A stretch of 39,558 bases of DNA from Pelagibacteraceae bacterium. GTDB lineage: Bacteria; Pseudomonadota; Alphaproteobacteria; HIMB59. The notes under the pieces were generated by a model. That model saw nothing but the letters and a program-made list of their open reading frames with translations. It had not been told where the DNA came from and searched no databases. Shown here in pieces: positions 32,265 to 39,558 of the stretch; within the stretch, counting starts at the first letter, position 1; the number at the start of each line of letters is the position of its first letter. Both the position numbers and the translations under genes were made by a program. The DNA is taken from NCBI GenBank assembly GCA_002705265.1, contig PAHR01000033.1:1-39558 (forward strand). Reading direction: 5' to 3'.

Positions 32265-33149
32265 GTGATCAGTTATTTTCTTGCAATATTTGCTGCAACT
32301 ATCTGGGCTATTACAGGATCTATTAGTACTCGTCCAGTAAGATTTTTTGGTAGTTACAATTATAATTTTTTAAGATTAATAGGAATAATAATTTTATTTG
32401 CACCATATGTTTTTATAAAATGGTCTGGTATTTATTTAGAAAATTCAATTATTTTAGGAATATTCTTGTCTTCTTTGATAGGAATAGTTATTGGGGATAC
32501 TTTTTTATTTATATGCTTAAAAAGAATAGGTCCAAGGAGAGAGGCATTATTATTTTCAATTCAAATACCTTGTACCATTTTAATGGCACATATTTTTTTA
32601 GACGATCTTCCAAATCCTCAAGAATTAATTGGTTGCGGCCTTATATTTTTAGGAATATTAGTAGCTATTCAATTTAATAAAACCATCAAGAATGATGATT
32701 TAGAAAATATTCAAGGCAATAAATTCGTTGGTCTTTTTGCAGGTGTTGGTCTTGCTGTTTGTCAAGCAATAGGAATTATTATTATGAAGCCCGTTCTCAC
32801 TAACACTGACCCAATAATTGTTTCATATTTAAGAGTCCTTATTGCAGCTATTGCTATGTTTATCACTATATTATTTATGCCAAAACTTAATTTATGGACA
32901 AAAATTAAAAATATTAAGCAAACATCTATTGCAATTTTTAGTGGAATACTTGGTATGGGCTTAGGTATGACAATTTTTATAATAGCTTTAAAAGGTGGAA
33001 ATCCTGGTATCGTTTCAGCACTATCTTCAACAATGCCAATTATGATTATACCTGTTTTGTGGATAGCTACTAAAAACTATACTGGCCATGTGTCTGTAAT
33101 TGGTGCTGCTATTACTTGTATTGGTGCTGCTTTAATTTTTTTAGGTTAA
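32265..33149 (+). CDS. EamA/DMT-family transporter
   Basis: Drug/metabolite-transporter superfamily protein of 294 residues with about ten membrane helices in two EamA repeats. Repeat one holds FLAIFAATIWAITGSIS and GIVIGDTFLFICLKRIG; repeat two holds GLAVCQAIGIIIMKPVL and LGMGLGMTIFIIALKGGN. The start is GTG 32265, since no ATG precedes the first helix. Substrate cannot be told. It overlaps the convergent hemY-like gene by 4 bp. Confidence 0.92.
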   Translation: MISYFLAIFAATIWAITGSISTRPVRFFGSYNYNFLRLIGIIILFAPYVFIKWSGIYLENSIILGIFLSSLIGIVIGDTFLFICLKRIGPRREALLFSIQIPCTILMAHIFLDDLPNPQELIGCGLIFLGILVAIQFNKTIKNDDLENIQGNKFVGLFAGVGLAVCQAIGIIIMKPVLTNTDPIIVSYLRVLIAAIAMFITILFMPKLNLWTKIKNIKQTSIAIFSGILGMGLGMTIFIIALKGGNPGIVSALSSTMPIMIIPVLWIATKNYTGHVSVIGAAITCIGAALIFLG

Positions 33150-33577
33150 TCTGATCCTTTTTCTACATTTACAATTTTAAGTTCTTTTGTTTTTTTAATC
33201 TGAGAATGTAGAATTTTATTGAGAGGGTCTTTACCAAGATATTTTTTAAATTGTTTGTGTTTCTTAGATGCTTCCTCTGTGTTTCCTTCATTGATTAAAA
33301 CCAATGTTTCTCTTAAATAATGAAGTCCTTTTTGTTCTTTGGAAGCTTTGTATCTTGAGTAAATAGATCTTGGATAAACAACAATTTTAAAAATTAAATA
33401 AATTATAATTGTAATTAGCAAAAGTATAGAAAGAACAATTATAATAGCTTGCACCATTGGTATTTCTAATTGCCAGTAGCTTATAATAAAAGCTAGGTTT
33501 CCATGGTTATTTAATAAGTAAAACAATGCGGAATATCCTAAGACGAGAAATAATATAATTAACAAAAATTTGACCAT
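33146..33577 (-). CDS. HemY N-terminal domain protein, very short
   Basis: Membrane protein of 143 residues. Two N-terminal helices (about 3-22 and 42-66) and the following basic SRYKASKEQKGLHYLRETLVLINEGN segment match the HemY N-terminal domain. Full HemY proteins have several hundred residues with TPR repeats; this one ends right after the first such helix pair, with a natural stop and no continuation in other frames that I could see. Either the family has been shortened in this lineage or it is a decayed gene. Position after a Mic60-like gene supports the identity. Confidence 0.72.
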   Translation of the reverse strand: MVKFLLIILFLVLGYSALFYLLNNHGNLAFIISYWQLEIPMVQAIIIVLSILLLITIIIYLIFKIVVYPRSIYSRYKASKEQKGLHYLRETLVLINEGNTEEASKKHKQFKKYLGKDPLNKILHSQIKKTKELKIVNVEKGSD

Positions 33578-34357
33578 TTAAAATAAGTTCTCCAAGTAAG
33601 CTCTTTGTTCTTCATAGGATTTTGCAATATTGTAACTTGTTTGGAAAAATTGTTTTTGTTTTTGCGTTAAGTTGTTATATGAAACAACCGCTCCTGAATA
33701 ATTACTATTTTCAATAGAAGTTATAAACGCACCTATCGGATTTTCTATCTCTCTTGAAATCGATATTTCAAAAATATTTTTAATAATTTTTTTTAACCAT
33801 GGGAGTTTTGTTCCATTCATAAAATTATGTTCCATGTATTTTTTTTCATTTACAAGAAGTTCATTTTTGGAAAAAGATGTGTCCGGTAAATTTAGGAGGG
33901 ATTGCAATCTTTTTTTACTAAAAAACATAAATTGGCTCTGTAGTTTAGTAACATTGTTATTTCTAACTTGCTGATTGTCTATATTAAGCAAAATCATGTT
34001 CATGCCTTTTAATAATTCGTAAGCATCTAAGTCTTTTATCTCAATTATGTTTTGCTGTGGTTGAACAACTTGTGTTTCTGATTTTTGAGATTGTGCATTT
34101 TTAATATTTTTTGATAATTCTTGTATAAGTTTTTCTAAGTTTGCAACTTTTGTCTCTAATTCTTTGTTATTATTTTCTGGTTGAATAATTACAGGATCTT
34201 CTTTTGTTTCTGGCTTTTGAATTATGCTATTTATATTTAAATTATTATTAGAATATAAGAAAGCAACCACTACTATCAAAAGCCCAAAAAATATAAGTAA
34301 AAAAGAATTTCTTTTAAAAAATCCTTTTTTTGGTAAAACTTTTTTATTGTCGCTCAT
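33578..34357 (-). CDS. Mic60/mitofilin-like membrane-anchored coiled-coil protein
   Basis: A 259-residue inner-membrane protein: basic N-terminus, one helix near residues 15-32, an acidic/Pro linker, a predicted coiled coil at about 64-90 (ELETKVANLEKLIQELSKNI), then a helical domain ending in a mitofilin-like region (LTQKQKQFFQTSYNIAKSYEEQRAYLENLF). Sequence similarity to Mic60 is weak by eye; the call rests on architecture and its place between tsaD and hemY, as in other alphaproteobacteria. Alphaproteobacterial Mic60 shapes intracytoplasmic membranes. Here hemC and hemD, commonly next to it, are missing. Confidence 0.65.
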   Translation of the reverse strand: MSDNKKVLPKKGFFKRNSFLLIFFGLLIVVVAFLYSNNNLNINSIIQKPETKEDPVIIQPENNNKELETKVANLEKLIQELSKNIKNAQSQKSETQVVQPQQNIIEIKDLDAYELLKGMNMILLNIDNQQVRNNNVTKLQSQFMFFSKKRLQSLLNLPDTSFSKNELLVNEKKYMEHNFMNGTKLPWLKKIIKNIFEISISREIENPIGAFITSIENSNYSGAVVSYNNLTQKQKQFFQTSYNIAKSYEEQRAYLENLF

Positions 34358-34383
34358 AAATTAGAATCTATATTTTTATATTA

Positions 34384-35406
34384 ATGAAAGTTTTAGCAAT
34401 AGAAAGTTCTTGTGACGATACATCAATAGCAATTGTTGATAGCACTAAGAAAATAAGGTATTTAGAGACGATTAATCATCAAAAATTTCATAAAGATTTT
34501 GGGGGGGTTGTTCCAGAAATAGCTGCAAGGCAGCATTTAGACATTATGGATGTTATTTTAAAAAAAATACCTATTAGCAAAATTAAATCTGTTGATTGTA
34601 TAGCTGCAACATATGGCCCGGGTCTCATTGGTGGATTAATTGTAGGATCAAGTATCGCTAAAGGACTTTCTATTTCTTTAGATAAGCCGTTGTTACCCAT
34701 TAACCACCTTCAGGCACATTTGTTATCCCCAAGGATGATTGGCAAAATTACCTTTCCTTATTTATGTCTTTTAGTTTCAGGCGGCAACACAGCAATAGTA
34801 TTAATTCAATCAGAAAAAAAATTTAAAGTATTAGGATCTACGATTGATGATTCTGCAGGAGAGTGCTTTGATAAAGTTGCAAAAGCAATGGGGTTGGGCT
34901 ATCCAGGAGGTCCGTTAATTGAAAAATTAGCAATTAAAGGAAACCCAAATACATTTAATCTACCAAGGCCATTAACTAAAAATAAAAATTGCGATTTTTC
35001 ATTTTCAGGACTTAAAACATCAGCAATAAAAATTATACAAAAACATAAAAAAGAAAAAAACTTTAAAAATAATTTTGCTGCTTCTTTTCAAAATTCAGTA
35101 TCAGATATTTTAAAAATTAAGATTCAAAACTCATTAAGCATTTTAAAAAAAAGAAATATCATTATTCAGGATTTTTCTATTTGTGGTGGAGTGGCTTCAA
35201 ATAAAAAAATAAATTCAAATCTTAAAAAATACATTATGTCTGAAGGAATAAATTTTTATCAGGTGCCCTTATCACTTTGTACTGATAATGCTGCAATGAT
35301 TGCTTGGAATGCAATAGAATTAAGCAAGACTGGCAAAATTAAAAAGAATAATTATAATATAAGACCTACACCTAATATTTTAATAAATGAAAACTTTATC
35401 AAATAA
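34384..35406 (+). CDS. tsaD: tRNA t6A37 threonylcarbamoyltransferase TsaD
   Basis: Transfers threonylcarbamoyl to A37 of ANN-decoding tRNAs with TsaB, TsaE and TsaC. IESSCDDTSIAIVD opens the ASKHA ATPase fold, the metal pair is His108 and His112 in INHLQAH (usually HMEGH), and VSGGNTA, GYPGGP and CGGVASNKKI are conserved. Length is 340. It is divergent from the Mic60-like gene and overlaps the EVE gene by 20 bp. Its product is the substrate of MtaB, also in this window. Confidence 0.97.
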   Translation: MKVLAIESSCDDTSIAIVDSTKKIRYLETINHQKFHKDFGGVVPEIAARQHLDIMDVILKKIPISKIKSVDCIAATYGPGLIGGLIVGSSIAKGLSISLDKPLLPINHLQAHLLSPRMIGKITFPYLCLLVSGGNTAIVLIQSEKKFKVLGSTIDDSAGECFDKVAKAMGLGYPGGPLIEKLAIKGNPNTFNLPRPLTKNKNCDFSFSGLKTSAIKIIQKHKKEKNFKNNFAASFQNSVSDILKIKIQNSLSILKKRNIIIQDFSICGGVASNKKINSNLKKYIMSEGINFYQVPLSLCTDNAAMIAWNAIELSKTGKIKKNNYNIRPTPNILINENFIK

Positions 35407-35809
35407 AAATTATTGGCTAATTAAATCTGAACCTGGTACTTGGTCTTGGGATCAACAAAAAAAAGAAAAAAAAACGCACTGGGATGGTGTGAGAAATTAT
35501 CAGGCCTCAAATAACCTTAAAGCAATGAAAAAAGGTGATGAGTGTTTCTTTTATCACTCTGTATCAGAACGATCAATTAAAGGCATTGTGAAAGTTACAA
35601 AAGAATATTATCCGGATCCGACTGATCCTAAAAGGAGATTTGGAATGGTTGATGTTACTTATGTTAAAAGCTTACCCGATGTAACTTTAGATGACATTAA
35701 GGCCGATTCTTTTTTTGATAACTTTCCTTTGGTAAGACAATCTCGCCTAAGTGTGATGCCTGTATCATTGAAAGAATGGAAGAAAATCATTAAAATGTCG
35801 TCTAAATGA
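35387..35809 (+). CDS. EVE-domain (PUA-like) protein
   Basis: Small protein of 140 residues with the EVE fold, which binds modified bases in RNA or [35 protein letters not shown] and [21 protein letters not shown] are hallmark segments, and KRRFGMVDV follows. EVE proteins occur in many proteobacteria as stand-alone genes, with proposed roles in modified-nucleic-acid recognition. It overlaps tsaD by 20 bp and acs by 4 bp, so it is translated from the same message. Confidence 0.93.
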   Translation: MKTLSNKNYWLIKSEPGTWSWDQQKKEKKTHWDGVRNYQASNNLKAMKKGDECFFYHSVSERSIKGIVKVTKEYYPDPTDPKRRFGMVDVTYVKSLPDVTLDDIKADSFFDNFPLVRQSRLSVMPVSLKEWKKIIKMSSK

Positions 35810-37725
35810 TAAAAGAATTTACTATACCAAATCCCCATTTATCAATCCAAGAATATGAAGATATGCGAAAAGAGTCTTTCGAAGATAATGAAAAATTTTG
35901 GTCAAAAATAGCAAAACAGCAAGTCTCCTGGTTTAAAGACTTTACTAAAGTTAAAAATACTTCGTTTGATGGAGATGTTTCAATTAAGTGGTTTGAGGAT
36001 GGTAAGTTGAATGTTTGCTATAATGCCGTTGACCGCCACGCAAAAGATTCACCAGAAGATATAGCAATTATTTGGGAAGGAGATGATCCCAACAAATCTA
36101 AAACATATACATATGCGCAACTTCAAACAGAAGTTATTAAATTTGCAAATGTATTAAAAAAAATGGGAGTTCAAAAAGGGGACAGGGTAACAATTTACCT
36201 TACCATGATACCTGAGGTTGCCTTTGCAATGCTTGCTTGTACTAGGATAGGAGCCGTTCATTCTGTAATATTTGGTGGTTTTGCGCCAGAGTCAATTTCT
36301 GGCAGAATAAAAGACTGTCAATCTAAATTTGTAATTACGGCAGATGAAGGAATAAGAGGCGGCAAAACCATTCCATTAAAAAAATATATAAATACTGCCC
36401 TTGAAGCTTGTGATTCAGATATCAAAACACTTGTTATCCAATACGCAAAAACCTCAGAGGACCTTCATCGAGATAACAATTTTTATTTTGATGAAATGGC
36501 TTCTACCGTAGATGACAAATGTGAGTGTGAGTCAATGAACGCAGAGGACCCTTTATTTATTCTGTATACATCTGGCTCTACTGGTAAACCAAAAGGTGTT
36601 CTTCATACAACTGGTGGGTACTTGGTTTATGTTTCTTTTACACATAAATATTCATTCAATTATAACAAAGGGGATGTTTACTGGTGTACTGCGGATGCGG
36701 GATGGGTTACAGGACATTCTTATTCTTTGTATGGGCCACTAACGAATGGCGCTCAAACATTATTGTTTGAAGGTGTCCCAAATTTTCCTGACTATTCACG
36801 TTTTTGGCAAATTTGTGATAAGCACCAAGTCAATATTTTTTATACAGCACCAACAGCCATAAGAGCATTAATGAAAGAGGGTGATGATTTTGTTAATAAA
36901 TGTAATCTTTCTTCTCTAAGAATTTTAGGAACTGTTGGTGAACCAATTAATCCTGAGGCTTGGAATTGGTATGCTGAAGTTGTAGGAAAAAATAAGTGTC
37001 CTGTCATAGATACATGGTGGCAAACAGAAACGGGCGGTCATTTAATTTCCCCTATTCCAGGTATAACTAAATTAAAACCGGGTAGCGCGTCACATCCTTA
37101 TTTTGGAATTGAAGCGGTAATAGTTGACGATAATGGGAATGTTATGGAAGGTGAGTGTGAGGGAAAGCTATGCATACAAGATAGTTGGCCAGGGCAAATG
37201 AGAACAGTGTACGGAGATCACAAACGCTTTGTAGAGACTTATTTCTCACAATTTAAAGGAAAATATTTTACTGGAGATGGCTGTAAAAGAGATAAGGATG
37301 GATTTTATTGGATTACAGGAAGAGTTGATGATTGCATAAATGTTTCAGGGCATCTCTTGGGAACAGCAGAGATTGAAAGTGCTTTTGTTGAGCATAAACT
37401 AGTCAGTGAAGCTGCTGTCGTTGGCTATCCTCATGATATAAAAGGACAAGGTATATATGCATATGTAACAACAAATACAGGTGTTGAAACCTCAGATGAT
37501 TTAAGGTCTGAATTAATTCAATGGATTAGAACGAAAATTGGACCTATTGCTACTCCTGATATAATTCAATTTTCAGCAGGATTGCCCAAAACCCGATCAG
37601 GTAAGATTATGAGAAGGATTCTAAGAAAAATTGCTTCTAATGAGGCAGATCAATTGGGCGATACTTCCACACTTGCTGATCCTAGCGTTGTAGAGTCTCT
37701 TGTTGCTGGATACAAACAAAATTAA
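35806..37725 (+). CDS. acs: Acetyl-CoA synthetase
   Basis: Activates acetate to acetyl-CoA via acetyl-AMP. The 639-residue product has the P-loop-like [56 protein letters not shown] with the hinge region, and [11 protein letters not shown] holding the catalytic, acetylation-prone Lys. It is coupled by ATGA to the EVE gene and overlaps the rsmB frame by 26 bp. No acetate permease gene is adjacent. Confidence 0.98.
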   Translation: MIKEFTIPNPHLSIQEYEDMRKESFEDNEKFWSKIAKQQVSWFKDFTKVKNTSFDGDVSIKWFEDGKLNVCYNAVDRHAKDSPEDIAIIWEGDDPNKSKTYTYAQLQTEVIKFANVLKKMGVQKGDRVTIYLTMIPEVAFAMLACTRIGAVHSVIFGGFAPESISGRIKDCQSKFVITADEGIRGGKTIPLKKYINTALEACDSDIKTLVIQYAKTSEDLHRDNNFYFDEMASTVDDKCECESMNAEDPLFILYTSGSTGKPKGVLHTTGGYLVYVSFTHKYSFNYNKGDVYWCTADAGWVTGHSYSLYGPLTNGAQTLLFEGVPNFPDYSRFWQICDKHQVNIFYTAPTAIRALMKEGDDFVNKCNLSSLRILGTVGEPINPEAWNWYAEVVGKNKCPVIDTWWQTETGGHLISPIPGITKLKPGSASHPYFGIEAVIVDDNGNVMEGECEGKLCIQDSWPGQMRTVYGDHKRFVETYFSQFKGKYFTGDGCKRDKDGFYWITGRVDDCINVSGHLLGTAEIESAFVEHKLVSEAAVVGYPHDIKGQGIYAYVTTNTGVETSDDLRSELIQWIRTKIGPIATPDIIQFSAGLPKTRSGKIMRRILRKIASNEADQLGDTSTLADPSVVESLVAGYKQN

Positions 37726-38908
37726 AAATTCAGATATATCTAATATCTTTGTGACCACGGAAAAAGTTAACAAAGGACAAAGTGTAGATAATGCAATTAC
37801 ATCATTAGATAAAATTAAAAGACCCTATGCATTTTTAATTATTCAGGAACATTTTAGAAGATATCAAAATACGATTGAGATAGTAAAAGAACTATCACAT
37901 AAAAAATCTAATTCGAATGCTGTTTTAATAATTCAAATTGCAATTATAATGATTTATTTTTCAACAAAACCTGTTCACTCAATTGTGAATGATAGCGTCG
38001 AATTTGCTAAAAATTTTAAAGCACCAGGATACGTAAATGTAATTCTAAGATCCGTTTTAAAAGAAAAAGACAAATTTAGATCCGCTATTAAAGAAATAAA
38101 AATTGGCAATGAATTTAAAAGACAAATTATAAAAATATATTCGAGCAAAAAAATACATAATTTTATTTTTAATAGTTTAGACAAAAAACCGGTCAACTAT
38201 CAAATTTCCTATTTGGACGATACTCAAGCAATTTATGATAAAAGAGTTTCTATAATAGATGATTTAAAAAAAATAAAAAAACAATCTTGGGTGCAAGACA
38301 TTGGAAATTATGAATGTATTAGATCTGTTAAAAAATTAATAAAGAATAAAAATATATTAGACTGTTGTGCTGCCCCTGGTGGAAAAAGCTTTTTGTTGTC
38401 TTCGTTTGGAGCTAATGTTGATTGTATTGATAATCAAAAAAACCAAATTGAAAAATTTAAAAGCAATGCGGATAGACTGGAATTAGATTTAAAAATTAAG
38501 AAACAAGACTTTCTTAGATCTAATTTTAAGAATGTATACGATTGTATTTTACTAGATGCGCCATGTTCTTCGCTTGGTACATTTAGAAGGAACCCTGATG
38601 TAATGCTTAAAATTAATAAAAATTTTCTTAAAAGTAAAAATGATAAGCAAGCTTTAATGCTCATTCATGCGTCTAAAATGATCAAACCAAAAGGATATAT
38701 TATCTATATTGTATGCTCTTTTCATATGGATGAGACGATTGAAGTTATTGATAAATTTCTAAAAAAGAATACTGATTTTAATGTAATTGAACTACAATCT
38801 GATAAATTAATAAAGAAAAACAATGGATATTTCACTAATCCCTTATCTTTTAAAAAATTTGGTGGTTCAGATATATTCTATATTAGTGTCCTTGAAAGAA
38901 AAAATTAA
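37700..38908 (+). CDS. rsmB: 16S rRNA m5C methyltransferase, RsmB-like
   Basis: SAM-dependent RNA methyltransferase of the RsmB/Nol1 family. An N-terminal NusB-like helical domain (about 1-140) precedes the catalytic domain with the SAM loop [13 protein letters not shown] and the catalytic [17 protein letters not shown]; a second Cys lies in the IYIVCSFH motif. Length is 402. No ATG is available at the start: TTG 37700, TTG 37703 or GTG 37751 are possible, the first overlapping acs by 26 bp. Family member assignment (RsmB versus RsmF-type) rests on the NusB-like domain. Confidence 0.88.
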   Translation: MLLDTNKIKNSDISNIFVTTEKVNKGQSVDNAITSLDKIKRPYAFLIIQEHFRRYQNTIEIVKELSHKKSNSNAVLIIQIAIIMIYFSTKPVHSIVNDSVEFAKNFKAPGYVNVILRSVLKEKDKFRSAIKEIKIGNEFKRQIIKIYSSKKIHNFIFNSLDKKPVNYQISYLDDTQAIYDKRVSIIDDLKKIKKQSWVQDIGNYECIRSVKKLIKNKNILDCCAAPGGKSFLLSSFGANVDCIDNQKNQIEKFKSNADRLELDLKIKKQDFLRSNFKNVYDCILLDAPCSSLGTFRRNPDVMLKINKNFLKSKNDKQALMLIHASKMIKPKGYIIYIVCSFHMDETIEVIDKFLKKNTDFNVIELQSDKLIKKNNGYFTNPLSFKKFGGSDIFYISVLERKN

Positions 38909-38911
38909 TAT

Positions 38912-39558
38912 ATGAATAGAATATTAGCGCCTTCAATATTAGGTGGGTCTTTTTCTAATATCGAAAAAGTTATTAAAGACATAGACCAGTCTGAAGCAGA
39001 ATATATTCATCTTGATGTAATGGATGGTGACTTTGTACCTAACTTAACTTTTGGTCCTAAATTTATTAGTGATGTCAGAAAATTTTCAAAAAAGACTTTT
39101 GATGTGCATTTGATGATAAACAGGGTAAGCAAATTTTTAAAAGATTATATTAGTGCCGGCTCAGATATCATAACTTTTCATATTGAAATAGATGAAAATA
39201 TTGAAGAAAACTTAAATGCCATTAAATCCTCAAATATTAAATGCGGACTTGCAATAAAACCAAATACAAATTGGAAAAGTTTAGAAAAATATATTTCGTA
39301 TTTAGATCAAGTTTTAATAATGACTGTGGAGCCTGGCTTCGGCGGGCAATCATTTATGAATGATCAGATAAATAAAATTATTGAAATTAAAAAATTAGTT
39401 AATGAAAATAATCTTAAGGTTAATATTGGTGTTGATGGAGGGATAGATGATCAAACGGGGCCTATTTGTATTAATGCAGGTGCAAATATATTAGTTGCAG
39501 GGTCTTTTCTTTTTAAGCAAGATAACTTTATAAGCTCAGTTAATAATTTAAATAATAA
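38912..39558 (+). CDS. rpe: Ribulose-phosphate 3-epimerase, C-terminus cut by window edge
   Basis: Interconverts ribulose-5-phosphate and xylulose-5-phosphate in the pentose phosphate pathway. The ATG at 38912 lies 3 bp after the rsmB stop. LAPSILGGSFSN, YIHLDVMDGDFVPNLTFGP, FDVHLMI, TFHIE, MTVEPGFGGQSFM, VDGGID and GANILVAGSFLFK cover all catalytic Asp/His motifs. Frame stays open to the last base: 215 codons are visible plus two bases, and the usual length is about 220, so only a few residues are missing. Confidence 0.96.
   Translation, partial: MNRILAPSILGGSFSNIEKVIKDIDQSEAEYIHLDVMDGDFVPNLTFGPKFISDVRKFSKKTFDVHLMINRVSKFLKDYISAGSDIITFHIEIDENIEENLNAIKSSNIKCGLAIKPNTNWKSLEKYISYLDQVLIMTVEPGFGGQSFMNDQINKIIEIKKLVNENNLKVNIGVDGGIDDQTGPICINAGANILVAGSFLFKQDNFISSVNNLNN

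Overview
The window is strongly AT-rich, very densely coded DNA. Many neighbouring genes overlap by 1-8 bases (ATGA, TAATG) and gaps are mostly under 100 bp. Gene content is alphaproteobacterial: gcrA, a CarD/FdxA/Suv3-like helicase cluster, FYDLN-acid protein, IalB-like protein, ECF sigma with a ChrR-type partner, Mic60-like/HemY next to tsaD, and ffh-dapF-mtaB-ftsY. Low GC, short proteins and short spacers suggest a genome-streamlined, probably marine lineage (SAR11/HIMB59-like); that placement is inference. No IS element, CRISPR array, rRNA, phage structural gene or toxin-antitoxin pair is visible.

Layout. 1-6393: rpsP (cut by the left edge) and ffh on the minus strand, then divergently dapF-mtaB-ftsY-yciB, with pgk convergent. 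6489-8299: gcrA, a 48-bp copy of the 3' end of tRNA-Arg(CCT), one small membrane-protein ORF, the intact tRNA-Arg, then recX. The 674-bp interval between the two tRNA-derived repeats looks like the footprint of an integrated element. 8300-12914: rpmF, FYDLN protein, and a minus-strand operon of Suv3-like helicase, TerB-like protein, ferredoxin and CarD with a lysine-rich tail. 13047-13325: a histone H1-like gene with a palindrome-rich leader and its own terminator. 13388-18576: a complete cytochrome c maturation operon ccmABCDEFGH, including a 48-residue CcmD.

18566-25531: a polar amino-acid ABC transporter (two permeases and a binding protein on minus; the ATPase 4 kb away on plus). Between them lie a WbpG/HisH/HisF-like amidotransferase trio, two tandem bactofilins and a stand-alone RodZ-like helix-turn-helix protein. 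25554-28436: yggT, folD, argG, ialB-like. 28503-29719: ECF sigma factor and cupin anti-sigma-like partner. 29720-33149: DUF3429, pterin dehydratase, aldo/keto reductase, Bax inhibitor-1-like protein, EamA transporter. 33146-39558: short HemY, Mic60-like protein, tsaD, EVE protein, acs, rsmB and rpe (cut by the right edge).

Most of the window is core metabolism and information processing. The most interesting places are the tRNA-Arg duplication, the bactofilin/RodZ-like group, the orphan amidotransferase trio whose HisF-like member lacks the usual catalytic Asp, the ChrR-like protein without its zinc motif, and structured leaders at ffh/dapF and the H1-like gene. I found no clearly novel defence or mobile system.
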